A stretch of 64,000 bases of DNA from JAFGBI01 sp964480725 (GCA_964480725.1 CAYZQO010000028.1:10498-74497), one strand, 5' to 3'. Counted from the first letter of the stretch, positions 11,557 to 19,989 are shown. Notes: generated by a model not told the origin, from the letters alone. Program-made: numbers and translations.

Positions 11557-13356
11557 CTACCTCTCCGTCGCTCTCGCGAGCCGGGCGCGGCGCAGGCGTT
11601 CGGTGAGCTCGGCGACGCGTGGATCGCCGGGGTAGAGCGCGCGGGCAACGGTGAGGTGCCGATCGGCGCCGTCGAGATCGCGCGCGGCGAGCAGCGCGCT
11701 CGAGAGGCTCACGCGCGCTCGGAACGAGGTTGGGGCGAGGGCGACCGCGCGCTCGTAGGTGCGTCGCGCTGCCGCCGGCGCCGCGAGCTCACGGCGGGCG
11801 TTGCCGAGGGCTATGAGGCCGCCGACGCTGGGGCGGAGCGCGACCGCCGTCGCGAGCACGCGCTCGGCGCCGGTGGCATCGCCGTCCTGAAGACGGGCCA
11901 CGCCCAGATCGACGGCGAGGACGGGGGAGCGCGGGTTGCGGACCCAGGCGCGCTCGAGCCGTGCCCGGCGCGCCCGGGGCCCCGCCGCGTCGGCGCGGGC
12001 GAGGTCGTGCTCGGCGAGCCAGGCCGTGGTCGTGTTGCGCAGGAGCAGCGCGGACAGGGCCAGGGCGCCGAGCCACGGCCAGGGCGTACGGAAGGCGGCA
12101 CGCAGACGGGCGCGGGGTCCCCGGGGCGTGCGCTCACCGGAGGGCGCGGGCCCCCCGGCGTCTGCGAGCAGGAGCGCGAGCAGGAGCGCGACGCCGGGCC
12201 GCTCCACCAGCACGTCGCCGCTCATCGCCGCCACAGTGAAGGCCAGGGCGCCGACCTGGAGCGGCCGCCGGGCGCGGACGGCCGCCGCGATCCCCGCCGC
12301 GAGCGCGGTGCCGAGCAGGGCGACACCGACCGGGCCGAGGACGGCGAGCACCGCGAGCCAGTCGTGGTGGGCGTCGACGACGTCGTGTGCCCTCCGCGCG
12401 GCCTCCGCGAGCGGCAACCCCGCGAGCCGCCGCGCCTGCGCCGGCAGGTAACCGGCGGTGAAGGCGCCGGCTCCGGTCCCGAGCGGCAGGCTCGCGGCGG
12501 CGACGTCGGCGCTCACCCGCCAGATCCACGCGCGCCCCGCCAGCGCCGCGCCGGCCCCGCTCGCTCCTGCGACGATGGGGGGGGCGACGGCCAGCGCGAG
12601 CGCGGTCAGCCCGAGCCCGCCCGCGAAGGGCGCCGCCGTGATCAGTGCGGTGCGGGGGCCGCCGGCAGGGCCCCCGGCATGCCGTCCGGTCCACGCCGTC
12701 ACCAGTGCCAGCGTCAGCCCTGCGCCGAGCCCGACGAAGGCCGCGCGCGACTCGACGACGGTGCCAGCCGCTGCGATCCCGATCGCCACCGTCGCCGCGC
12801 CCGCGCGCGCCCAGCGCCGCTGCTCGAACGCGAACTCGATCACCGGCAGGAGCGCGAGCCCGAGCAGCAGCCCCGCCCAGTTTGCGTTGCCCTGGCCGCC
12901 GTCGAGCGCGGCCCCCCGCTCCCCCCGTGCGAGGTCGACCCCGACCCGCACGGCGGTGACCGCGCCGGCGACGAGGGCGGCGAGCGTGGCCGGGGCGAGG
13001 CTTTGCGCGCCGTTGCGGGGGCGCGGCGCGGGCGCTCGGAGGGCGGCGGCGACCAGGCCGAGCAGGCTCGCCGCGCCGAGCGTCGTCACCAGATCGATCC
13101 CCGCGGGGGAGCCCCAGGCGAGCGAGCCCGCCGCCCAGCCCGCGAAGGCCGCGAAGGCGAGCGCCGGCGCACCCGGCGCGGCCCGGGGCGCCCAGCGTCC
13201 CGTCAGGGTCGCGGCGACGAGGGCGGCGGTCGCGGCGACGGCCACCGCGAGCGCGGCCACCCGCTGGGTCGCGGCCGTGGTGACCGCGGGGTGCTGGGCG
13301 ACGATGGCGCACCCGGCGGCGATCCCCAGCGCCTGGCGCGCCCGGGTCGGGGTCAC
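11557..13356 (-). CDS. O-antigen ligase/polymerase-like membrane protein with C-terminal TPRs
   Basis: A 599-aa polytopic inner-membrane protein. Residues about 1-430 contain roughly ten to twelve hydrophobic helices and the central loop pattern of Wzy/WaaL-type proteins (DVVDAHHDWLAVLAVLGPVG), the region that usually carries the catalytic residues. Residues about 440-599 are soluble and read as tetratricopeptide repeats (VLAVDLGVARLQDGD, GGLIALGNARRELA, RARVSLSSALLAARDLDGA). It could ligate or polymerise a surface glycan. I start at GTG 13354-13356, which has GAGGGGA upstream and lies 14 bases after the HEAT-repeat gene's stop, so the two are likely cotranscribed. The frame stays open upstream within the HEAT gene, which is a shadow. 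Confidence 0.8.
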   Translation of the reverse strand: MTPTRARQALGIAAGCAIVAQHPAVTTAATQRVAALAVAVAATAALVAATLTGRWAPRAAPGAPALAFAAFAGWAAGSLAWGSPAGIDLVTTLGAASLLGLVAAALRAPAPRPRNGAQSLAPATLAALVAGAVTAVRVGVDLARGERGAALDGGQGNANWAGLLLGLALLPVIEFAFEQRRWARAGAATVAIGIAAAGTVVESRAAFVGLGAGLTLALVTAWTGRHAGGPAGGPRTALITAAPFAGGLGLTALALAVAPPIVAGASGAGAALAGRAWIWRVSADVAAASLPLGTGAGAFTAGYLPAQARRLAGLPLAEAARRAHDVVDAHHDWLAVLAVLGPVGVALLGTALAAGIAAAVRARRPLQVGALAFTVAAMSGDVLVERPGVALLLALLLADAGGPAPSGERTPRGPRARLRAAFRTPWPWLGALALSALLLRNTTTAWLAEHDLARADAAGPRARRARLERAWVRNPRSPVLAVDLGVARLQDGDATGAERVLATAVALRPSVGGLIALGNARRELAAPAAARRTYERAVALAPTSFRARVSLSSALLAARDLDGADRHLTVARALYPGDPRVAELTERLRRARLARATER

Positions 13357-13370
13357 GGGTGTCGGTCCCC

Positions 13371-15500
13371 TCAGCTCCGCGCGTCGAGCAGGCGGCGCAG
13401 CCGGTCGCGGGTGAAGTCGCGGCCCTCGCGGGCCAGGGCGCGGCGCATCACCCAGGTGAGCTCCCGGGAGCGGTCGCGAGCGAGGTACTCCTCCGCCAGA
13501 TCGCGTTCCCGCACCGAGCTGGCGGAGAGCGCGTCGAGGAAGCGGAAGAAGCCCGGCTCGGGATCCCAGGCGAGCAGGACCGAGGCGGCGGCGAGCGCTT
13601 GGTCCACGTCGGCACCGCGGGCGCGGGCGGAGAGCTCCGGCGCGAGGGCGGCGCGCGCCGCGGGCGCGTTGAGGCGGGCGAGGACGCGAGAGGCGGCCGG
13701 GAGCCACTCGGCGGGCAGCGCGTCCAGGTCGGCGAGGAGGCGCGCGGCGGCGGGACCGTCCCCGAGCTCTAGCAACGCCGCCGTGACGCGCATCCGAAAG
13801 CGCACGTCGCGCGCGGCGGCGTAGCGCGCGAGCGCCGGGCGCGAGGCGGCGTCGCCGACGCGGCCGAGCAGGTCCACCGTGTGGGTCAGGGTCGAGCGAT
13901 CCCCGCCGCTGGCGGCCGCCTCCTGCTTGCCGATCACCAGCTGGGTGAGCCCCGGGAGTTTGGCCGTGGCGACATGGTCGCCGAGCTCATGGCGGCCCGA
14001 GGTCCAGGCGACGAGCAGGCGCCGCGCGACCTCGGGTGAGCGATCCTGGCGGAAGAAATCGTCCACGTCGCGCAGCGCGCAGCCCCCGGTTTCGTAGCAG
14101 GCGAGCAGCATCTCGCGCACCCGCGGGTCGCCGGCGCGGCCGAGCACCAGCGCGGCGCGTTCGCGGGTCGCCCGTCCCGCGGGCGAGCGGGCGAAGGGGC
14201 TGGCGAAGAGGCGGTCGTGGACCAGGTCGGTGCGCCGCTCGCCGCTCAGCGCGAACAGGGCGTACACGGCCTCCTCGCGCACGGTGGGGTTCGCGTCGTC
14301 CAGTAGCCGTTCGAGGGCGGGCGCTGCCGCCTCGTCGCCGACCTTGCCGAGCGCGACGACGGCGCTCGTGCGCACGAAGTCGCTCGAATCGGTGAGCGCC
14401 GCCTCGAGCAGGGGTCGCTCGTCGCGCGCCTTGACGTCGCCAAGGACGAAGGCTGCGTTGAGCCGGATGATCGCCTGCCGGTGCCCCATGAGGGTGTTCG
14501 CCGCCCGGTGGAAGGCGGCCCGGTCGAGCCGCTCGAGGGCGAAGGCGATGTTGTTGAGCATCCGCGCCTCGCGCACGCGTGGCAGGGCGTCGACCAGCGC
14601 CCGGGTGGCCGCCGGGTTGCCGATGAGCCCGAGCGCATGCACGGCCTTGTTGCGGATCTCGAGGTTGGGGTTGTCCACCAGCGCGACCAGCGGCGTGACC
14701 AGGCTCGGCGCCCGGAGCTCCGCTGCCAGCTCCGCGCCCGCGAGGACGAGGTCGGTTTCGTCGCTGCGCAGGGCGTAGGCGACGTCGCCCTCCAGGGTGG
14801 TGCGCGCCATCAGGTGACGGGAGCGCCAGAGGCCCGCGAAGGCCGTGCTGCGGAAGCTGCCACGCTTCTTGGCGACCTCACCCTCGGGGTCGAGGCGGAG
14901 CTCCTCGCGGAGCAGGCGAACGGCGGCGGGGCTGCCGATGAGCCCCAGCGTGTAGAGCGCGCTGGCGCGCACGGGGTGCTCCTCGTCCTTGCGGCGGAAG
15001 ACCTTGCGCAGCGGCTCGAAAGAGGAAGCATCCGGGATCTGGGCGAGGGCCCCCACCACGGCGCCCCGCACCGACCCCTCCCAGTCGTCGAGCGCCGTGT
15101 GCAGCGCGGGGAGCGAGCGCCGGTCGCCGAGGTAGCCGAGCAGCGTCGCGCAGTAGCTCCGCATCGGGTCGTCGACGTTGTCGGCCAGGCACCGCTCGAG
15201 CGCCTCGCGGCTGCGGCGCCCGAGGTTCAGGATGTCGTCGCTCGCCGGGACGTCCGCGCCGGTGACGTTGATGAGGACGGTCGGGTCCTTGGGGATGGCC
15301 CGCAGCAGCGCCGCGCGCCGTCGGGCGGCGTGGTCCGTGTCGTCGTCGGCCCCCGCGCCCGCCCACTCCCCTGCGCTCGCCGGCACCACGGCGCCGAGCG
15401 AGGGCAGGAGGGCCGCGACGCCAAGGCCGATGGCCAGGCCGCAGCGCCCGAGCCAGGGCGCGAGGGTTCGTCGGCTCCGTCGTTCGATCGGTTGTCGCAT
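13371..15500 (-). CDS. Secreted HEAT-repeat protein
   Basis: A 709-aa protein with an N-terminal signal peptide (RRTLAPWLGRCGLAIGLGVAALL ending near ASA-GEW) and then almost uninterrupted HEAT/armadillo-type repeats. These include RGAVVGALAQI, RASALYTLGLIGSPAA, RNKAVHALGLIGNPAA, RTSAVVALGKVGDEAAA and REEAVYALFAL. This is a protein-binding solenoid with no visible catalytic motif, expected in the periplasm or at the surface. I use the ATG at 15498-15500 with GGAG eight bases upstream; a GTG at 15509 overlaps the preceding lipoprotein's stop (GTGA) and is an alternative. Middle gene of the operon with the Wzy-like protein. Confidence 0.85.
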   Translation of the reverse strand: MRQPIERRSRRTLAPWLGRCGLAIGLGVAALLPSLGAVVPASAGEWAGAGADDDTDHAARRRAALLRAIPKDPTVLINVTGADVPASDDILNLGRRSREALERCLADNVDDPMRSYCATLLGYLGDRRSLPALHTALDDWEGSVRGAVVGALAQIPDASSFEPLRKVFRRKDEEHPVRASALYTLGLIGSPAAVRLLREELRLDPEGEVAKKRGSFRSTAFAGLWRSRHLMARTTLEGDVAYALRSDETDLVLAGAELAAELRAPSLVTPLVALVDNPNLEIRNKAVHALGLIGNPAATRALVDALPRVREARMLNNIAFALERLDRAAFHRAANTLMGHRQAIIRLNAAFVLGDVKARDERPLLEAALTDSSDFVRTSAVVALGKVGDEAAAPALERLLDDANPTVREEAVYALFALSGERRTDLVHDRLFASPFARSPAGRATRERAALVLGRAGDPRVREMLLACYETGGCALRDVDDFFRQDRSPEVARRLLVAWTSGRHELGDHVATAKLPGLTQLVIGKQEAAASGGDRSTLTHTVDLLGRVGDAASRPALARYAAARDVRFRMRVTAALLELGDGPAAARLLADLDALPAEWLPAASRVLARLNAPAARAALAPELSARARGADVDQALAAASVLLAWDPEPGFFRFLDALSASSVRERDLAEEYLARDRSRELTWVMRRALAREGRDFTRDRLRRLLDARS

Positions 15501-15505
15501 GAGCG

Positions 15506-15889
15506 TCACTCCGTACCCGGGCCCTCGACGGGCCTCGCCGTTACCGCCAGCTCGCGCACCCTGCCGAGCAGGGCGTCGTGATCGAGCCGGCGGGGGTAAT
15601 AGCGGATGGTCGCACGGCGGTCCTCGCAGCGGCCCGTGCGCCCGTCCCACGCCACCAACTCGACGCCCGGCTCGACGTACAGGGCGAGGTCGAACCGCTC
15701 CTCGCAGTCGGGGGCCGGCGCGAGCTCGAGCGCGACCGCGAGCTCGGCGCGGGGCTCGTCCGCGGGCACCGGCGCGTCGTGCACGGGCGTCGCGGGCGCC
15801 GCCGTCGCGCGGGCGCAGCCCAAGAGGAGCAGCGCCCACCCGGAGCCCCGACCCACCGCTCGTCGCGCCACGCCGCTCAGTCCCGTCAC
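15506..15889 (-). CDS. Small lipoprotein, unknown function
   Basis: Short (127 aa) predicted lipoprotein starting at a GTG (complement of 15887-15889). After a basic N-terminus comes a hydrophobic run ending in the lipobox ALLLLGC. The mature part has acidic and proline-rich stretches and three Cys (one in DCEERFDL, one in GRCEDRR), with no known domain. The stop overlaps the next gene's possible GTG. It is probably first in the lipoprotein - HEAT - Wzy-like operon. The frame is open for hundreds of bases upstream across the SDR gene, but that is antisense shadow. Confidence 0.65.
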   Translation of the reverse strand: MTGLSGVARRAVGRGSGWALLLLGCARATAAPATPVHDAPVPADEPRAELAVALELAPAPDCEERFDLALYVEPGVELVAWDGRTGRCEDRRATIRYYPRRLDHDALLGRVRELAVTARPVEGPGTE

Positions 15890-16035
15890 GGCCGCGCAGC
15901 ATACCCGACGTCGCCGGGCGGCCAGCACAATTCGCCCACGGGCTCCTTTGGGGGGTGGGGGCGGGGATTGCGGAGCGGGGGGCGAGCACGGCGCCGTGAC
16001 GGGTGGACTCCATTGGTTCCGCGGCCGACGACGTC

Positions 16036-16041
16036 TAGAGT
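16036..16041 (+). promoter_or_regulatory. Possible -10 element (TAGAGT) for the SDR gene
   Basis: TAGAGT lies 22 bases upstream of the SDR ATG in the divergent gap after the lipoprotein gene. A similar TAGAGT/TACAGT follows a conserved leader upstream of the two SGNH-like lipoproteins. No clear -35 box. Confidence 0.3.
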
Positions 16042-16063
16042 GGGCGCCGCGAGGATCGCCGCC

Positions 16064-16831
16064 ATGAGCCAGCCCAGCCCGCCCCTCAATCCCCTCTTTC
16101 GCCTCGACGGCCGCGTCGCCCTGGTGACCGGCGCGAGTCGAGGCATCGGCGCCGGCGTGGCTCGTGCGCTCGCCGCCGCGGGCGCGCGCGTCGCCTTGGC
16201 TGCTCGCGACGAGGCCCGCCTCGACGCCCTCGCCGCCGAGATCGGCGGCCTCGCGGTGCCGATGGACCTCGGCTCCGTCGCCAGCATCCGTGCCGGCACC
16301 GATCGCGCCGCGTCGGCACTCGGGGGACTCGATGTCCTGGTCGCCAACGCCGGGCTCGGCGCCAACCATGCGGCGCTGGACGTCACGGAGGCCGACTTCG
16401 ACGAGCTGATGGCCGTGAACCTCCGTGGACTGTTCTTCTCGTGCCAGGCGGCCGCACGCCACCTGATCCCGCGCGGTCGCGGTCGCATCGTCGCCATGAG
16501 CTCGCAGGCGAGCCTGGTCGGGATCCGCGATCACGCCGTGTACTGCGCGTCCAAGGGCGGCGTGAACCAGCTCGTCCGCGTGCTCGCCCTCGAGTGGGGC
16601 CCGCTCGGCGTCACCGTCAACGCCGTGGCGCCCACTTTCGTCTACACGCCGGGCACGGCCGACCGGCTCGACCAGCCCGACTATCGCCGCCGTGTGGTCG
16701 ACCGGATCCCGGTCGGCGACGTGGCCACCATCGACGACGTCGCCGCGGCCGTGCTCTACCTCGCCTCCGACGCCGCGCGCATGGTCAACGGTGCCGTGCT
16801 CCCGGTGGACGGCGGCTGGACGGCGCAGTAG
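16064..16831 (+). CDS. SDR-family oxidoreductase (3-oxoacyl-ACP reductase-like)
   Basis: Classical short-chain dehydrogenase of 255 aa that uses NAD(P)H. The cofactor motif TGASRGIG is at residues 22-29, the NAG motif near 95, the catalytic serine in the MSSQAS block near 147, and Tyr160-Lys164 in YCASK. The C-terminus has the usual PVDGGWTAQ ending. Closest in style to FabG/gluconate dehydrogenase-type enzymes; the substrate cannot be told. It starts at the ATG 16064 and stands alone between a divergent lipoprotein and a membrane protein. Confidence 0.92.
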   Translation: MSQPSPPLNPLFRLDGRVALVTGASRGIGAGVARALAAAGARVALAARDEARLDALAAEIGGLAVPMDLGSVASIRAGTDRAASALGGLDVLVANAGLGANHAALDVTEADFDELMAVNLRGLFFSCQAAARHLIPRGRGRIVAMSSQASLVGIRDHAVYCASKGGVNQLVRVLALEWGPLGVTVNAVAPTFVYTPGTADRLDQPDYRRRVVDRIPVGDVATIDDVAAAVLYLASDAARMVNGAVLPVDGGWTAQ

Positions 16832-16876
16832 CGGGCGAGGCGGGAACTCACCCGGGGGCCCGGTGTCCACCGCTGC

Positions 16877-17383
16877 ATGAGCGACTGCGTCATCCTCACC
16901 CGGTTCTGGGACGAATACCCGCTCGACACCGTGGTCGCCGAGGTCGGCGAGCACTTCGAGGTCGGCCCCTTTCGCGGTCGGGTCAAGCCCGCCGTGGGCG
17001 AGGGGGAGGCCCTGGTCCTTCGCTACACCGGCGAGGGACCGAGCGCGCTGCTGGCGGTGCCGCGGAACGGTTCCGCCTGGGTAGCGCGGGGCCCGCTCGC
17101 CTACCGCGTCGAGCGCACCAGCCTGGCCCCCCGGGCGAAGCGGCGCCTGCGGCCCGACCTCGGTGTGGTGCTCGGCGCTGGCTTCGCCCTCGCCGTGGTC
17201 GCCTCGATCCTCTCCTGGTCGGCGATGTGCCCCCCCGAGCTCGGCGCGACCGACGAGCTCGGCTCCGCCCTCGCCACGCGCCCCGCCGCCATCCGGCGCG
17301 GCGTGGATCCGGGGGGGACGGCGCCGGCCCCCGGTACCCCCCCGCGTCTCACCGTTCCTGGATTGCTGCCGTCGGTGCGATGA
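16877..17383 (+). CDS. Hypothetical protein with one transmembrane segment
   Basis: A 168-aa protein I do not recognise. Residues about 1-90 form a soluble domain (TRFWDEYPLDTVVAEVG, LVLRYTGEGPSALLAVP). One hydrophobic helix lies near residues 95-115 (VVLGAGFALAVVASIL), followed by a Pro/Ala-rich tail. This suggests a membrane-anchored domain facing the cytoplasm or periplasm. It lies 45 bases after the SDR gene on the same strand and may be cotranscribed. Confidence 0.6.
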   Translation: MSDCVILTRFWDEYPLDTVVAEVGEHFEVGPFRGRVKPAVGEGEALVLRYTGEGPSALLAVPRNGSAWVARGPLAYRVERTSLAPRAKRRLRPDLGVVLGAGFALAVVASILSWSAMCPPELGATDELGSALATRPAAIRRGVDPGGTAPAPGTPPRLTVPGLLPSVR

Positions 17384-17410
17384 AGGCGGCCCTGCCGCGG
17401 CTTGACCCCG

Positions 17411-17438
17411 AGTGTTTTGCGCATATGCTCAAAACACT
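17411..17438. promoter_or_regulatory. 28-bp near-perfect palindrome (probable operator)
   Basis: Arms AGTGTTTTG and CAAAACACT flank GCATATGC, itself a palindrome; 13 of 14 base pairs of the dyad match. It is AT-rich in a GC-rich region and lies 41 bases upstream of the kinase/zinc-ribbon gene, where a repressor or activator dimer would bind. The short loop could form a hairpin, but there is no T-run, so an operator is more likely than a terminator. Confidence 0.7.
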
Positions 17439-17479
17439 TGGGCGCGGCCAGGGGCGCTCTGGTCCGCCGGAGGCGACTC

Positions 17480-18439
17480 ATGACGGAGCAAGGGGCCCCG
17501 GGTCGGGGTTGTATCGTCTGCATCGCGGGACGTCCGCTCGCGGGCAAGACGACGGCGGCCGCTCTGCTCGGCGAGGAGCGGGGCTGGCCCGTCGAGGAGG
17601 CTGACGCGCTGGGGGCTCGCGCGCTCGAGCCGGGCGAGCCGCCGCCGTCCTCGCTCGCGCGAGGGCGTGGCCGCTTCCATTACTCCGACGCGGCACGGGT
17701 CGAGTTCGAAGCGCCCGAGCGCTTCCAGGCCGAGCTCCGGGAGCGGCTCCGGGCGGTGACCTCTCCCATCGTGCTGGTGGGGGTCCGGAGCCTGGTCACG
17801 ATCCGCTGGCTCGAGGCCAATTACCCGCGTCGAGTGTGCCTCTTGTGCCTGTCGGCGCGCGTTCACGTCTGCCGGCGACGCTTCGTGGCGCTCACCGGTC
17901 GGCCCCCTGGCGAGTACGCGCTCCGCCTCGAGTCCGCCATCGAGAGCGAGCAGGGCGCTCTGCACGACGGCGCCCAGCTGGTGCTCCCCAACGAGGCGTC
18001 GCTCGAGGCGCTCCGCGCTCGTCTCCGTCGCTTCATCGGCCCCGACGGGCGGGGCTACCGGACCCGCCCGGAGATCTGCTCGGTCTGCGGCCAACTCCGC
18101 CCCGTGCACCGCCGGATCGGGCCCGAGCGCGCGCCGCTTTGCCGCCGCTGCTACGGCTGGGAGCTCAACGCGGAGCCCTGCTCGCGCTGCCAGCAGCGGC
18201 GGCCCGTGCACTTCCGCGACGCGGCGGGCAGGCCGCTCTGCGCTCGCTGCTACCAGCGGACCTGCAACATCCAGATCTGCGCGAGCTGTGGGCGCGAGCG
18301 GCCCGTTTGTCGGCGCAACCTCGACGGAGACCCCGTCTGCAAGGACTGCCGCCTGCGCGGCGCCGACCGTGAGCATTCGCGCCTGAAGAGCCCTCCCTCC
18401 AGCCCGCGGCAGGGCCGTACGGGCACCAATGGGCCTTGA
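17480..18439 (+). CDS. P-loop nucleotide kinase-like domain fused to three zinc ribbons
   Basis: A 319-aa protein. Residues about 10-187 resemble P-loop (deoxy)nucleoside or dephospho-CoA kinase-like enzymes: Walker A GRPLAGKT at 17-24, then SPIVLVGVRSLVTIRWLEANYPRR and a DAP-like region followed by an Arg-rich lid (CRRRFVALTGR). Residues 200-290 hold three tandem CxxC-x16/17-CxxC modules: Cys 200/203/221/224, 234/237/254/257 and 267/270/287/290. Each has an RPVxxR centre resembling zinc modules of some recombinases. GGAGG lies seven bases before the ATG at 17480. The palindrome 41 bases upstream probably controls it. The role is unknown; nucleic-acid or protein binding by the ribbons is an inference. 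Confidence 0.75.
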   Translation: MTEQGAPGRGCIVCIAGRPLAGKTTAAALLGEERGWPVEEADALGARALEPGEPPPSSLARGRGRFHYSDAARVEFEAPERFQAELRERLRAVTSPIVLVGVRSLVTIRWLEANYPRRVCLLCLSARVHVCRRRFVALTGRPPGEYALRLESAIESEQGALHDGAQLVLPNEASLEALRARLRRFIGPDGRGYRTRPEICSVCGQLRPVHRRIGPERAPLCRRCYGWELNAEPCSRCQQRRPVHFRDAAGRPLCARCYQRTCNIQICASCGRERPVCRRNLDGDPVCKDCRLRGADREHSRLKSPPSSPRQGRTGTNGP

Positions 18440-18590
18440 GGGTTACCCCGGCGCGTCGCCCCGGTGGGGTGGCGGGGGGGCGATGCCGTCTGGCACAATG
18501 GCACAGGCACGGGGCGTCTCGATCAGGGGCTAGGCCGGAGAACCCCGCGCCAGGACGGTCTGGAGGCCGTTGGGGGCTGCCGCCCCAACC

Positions 18591-18606
18591 TGGCACGGCC
18601 CATGCT
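18591..18606 (+). promoter_or_regulatory. Candidate sigma-54 promoter
   Basis: TGGCACGGCCCATGCT matches the -24/-12 consensus TGGCACG-N4-TTGCA: the -24 GG and the -12 GC are present with correct 12-base spacing, and only the -12 TT is changed to AT. It lies 30 bases upstream of the ATG of the MYXO-CTERM-like protein, leaving room for the start site and the AGGAGGA Shine-Dalgarno at 18624-18630. Sigma-54 promoters are common in myxobacteria. Confidence 0.5.
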
Positions 18607-18636
18607 TCAGCGCCCTAGCACCAAGGAGGATCGACG

Positions 18637-19932
18637 ATGCGCAATGCTTTCTGTCACCCGTTCCTGGCCGCTGCCGCTGCGGCCGCGGCGTTCGCCTTTT
18701 CCGCTCCGGTTCTGGCCCAGACGAGCGAGTGCGAGTCCAACACCGACTGTGCCGAGGGGCTCATCTGCGCCGTGGTCGGCGGTGGGGGTTCCTGCGCGAT
18801 GCCCGCCTGTCCGGAGGGCGAGGAATGCGACGTCGAGCCCGTTTGCGAGGAGTTCGAGATCCGCGAGTGCGTCGCGCCCCCCTGCGCGGTGGACGCGGAC
18901 TGCGGGGCCGGCCTCACCTGCGTGGTCCCGGACGACGGGTCACTCGCCTGGTGCGAGCCGAAGAGCTGCACCGTCGACGCCGACTGCGGAGACGAGGCCC
19001 TGAAGTGTTTCGAGGACACCTGGAGGGAGTGCACGGGGTCCGCCGAACCGACTACTGACCCCTGTCCCCCGGGCTCGGATTGCCCCGAGCCGGAGGCGGT
19101 GGAGATCACCGAGGACTGCACCACCTACACCGAGCGCTTCTGCGCCCCGAAATACGTCGGCCCTTGCGAAACCGCGGACGATTGCGGCGAGGGGTTCGAC
19201 TGCGTCCCGGCGGAGTCCTGCTGGTGCGCGGGCTCGGGCGGCAGTGAGGACATGCCGATCCCGCGCTCGGGCACGGGTGGCGCGTCGAGCGAGGACCGCC
19301 CCGACACCAGCTCGGGGGTGGGCGGCGCGCCTGCGGAGGATGACACCGTGGAGCCATCCACGGGCGCCACCGACTCGGGTGGCGACGTCCCGTCGGACGT
19401 GACCTGCACTTGCGAGCCCACCGGCACCAACTACTGCGAGTTGCAGGAGATCTCCTGCGAGACGGACGCCGCCTGCCCCGAGGGCTGGGCCTGCGTCAGC
19501 GGGCCCACGGCTGCCGTGGACTGCGATCCCGCCACCCCTGACGGGGAGTGCGTCCAGCCCGAGCCGGAGCCGAACCGCTGCGAGCCCCCGGAGTGGGGCG
19601 GCTGGGTGACGCTCGGCGGCAGCGACGACAGCAACAGCCCCGGCGCCGGCGGCGAGGTCACGACCGATCCACGACCCGCGGAGGACGACGACACGGTCGA
19701 TGACCTCGACGAGGGCGAGGGTGGGGCTGCCAACGAGGGCGAGGAGCCCGCCGACGACGACGAGGAGCCCGCCGACGACGAGGAGGATGGCGCGGACGAG
19801 GCCGCCGGCAACGCCGCCGACGCGGAGGACGACGGCGGCTGTCAGGTGGCCATGGGCTCGCGCGCCGGCGGCTCGGCGCTGGGCCTCCTGCTCGGGCTGG
19901 TCGGCCTCGGCGCGCTGCGCCGCCGCCGCTGA
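18637..19932 (+). CDS. Cys-rich secreted protein with MYXO-CTERM-like tail
   Basis: A 431-aa exported protein. A signal peptide of about 28 residues (ending VLA-QTS) is followed by several Cys-rich repeats of the form C-x-x-x-x-D-C-x-x-G-L-x-C (residues about 30-310), as in TNF-receptor/EGF-like myxobacterial surface proteins. An acidic Asp/Glu-rich stretch follows near 330-395. The C-terminus has a GCQ motif, a hydrophobic helix (ALGLLLGLVGLGAL) and RRRR, the MYXO-CTERM pattern thought to be processed for surface anchoring. A strong AGGAGGA precedes the ATG. No enzyme motif; probably structural or adhesive. Confidence 0.8.
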   Translation: MRNAFCHPFLAAAAAAAAFAFSAPVLAQTSECESNTDCAEGLICAVVGGGGSCAMPACPEGEECDVEPVCEEFEIRECVAPPCAVDADCGAGLTCVVPDDGSLAWCEPKSCTVDADCGDEALKCFEDTWRECTGSAEPTTDPCPPGSDCPEPEAVEITEDCTTYTERFCAPKYVGPCETADDCGEGFDCVPAESCWCAGSGGSEDMPIPRSGTGGASSEDRPDTSSGVGGAPAEDDTVEPSTGATDSGGDVPSDVTCTCEPTGTNYCELQEISCETDAACPEGWACVSGPTAAVDCDPATPDGECVQPEPEPNRCEPPEWGGWVTLGGSDDSNSPGAGGEVTTDPRPAEDDDTVDDLDEGEGGAANEGEEPADDDEEPADDEEDGADEAAGNAADAEDDGGCQVAMGSRAGGSALGLLLGLVGLGALRRRR

Positions 19933-19962
19933 GCGCGGCCGCACTCCCAGGTCGCTGACGAC

Positions 19963-19989
19963 GCGGCGCCCCGTTCGGCGGGGCGCCGC
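19963..19989 (+). terminator. Strong GC hairpin after the MYXO-CTERM-like gene
   Basis: An 11-bp perfect stem with a TTCGG loop, 30 bases after the stop codon. No run of T follows, so it is a stem-loop terminator or mRNA 3' stabiliser rather than a textbook intrinsic terminator. Confidence 0.6.

Noticed and set aside
11373..11648. 91-codon minus-strand frame between the radical SAM gene and the Wzy-like gene
   Set aside because: No recognisable protein content and overlaps both neighbours.
12458..13414. 318-codon plus-strand frame antisense to the Wzy-like gene
   Set aside because: Ala/Pro-rich shadow caused by high GC at third positions of the true gene.
15578..16063. Extension of the SDR gene upstream to 15578
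   Set aside because: It would overlap the lipoprotein and HEAT-repeat genes on the other strand; the conserved SDR start is at the ATG 16064.
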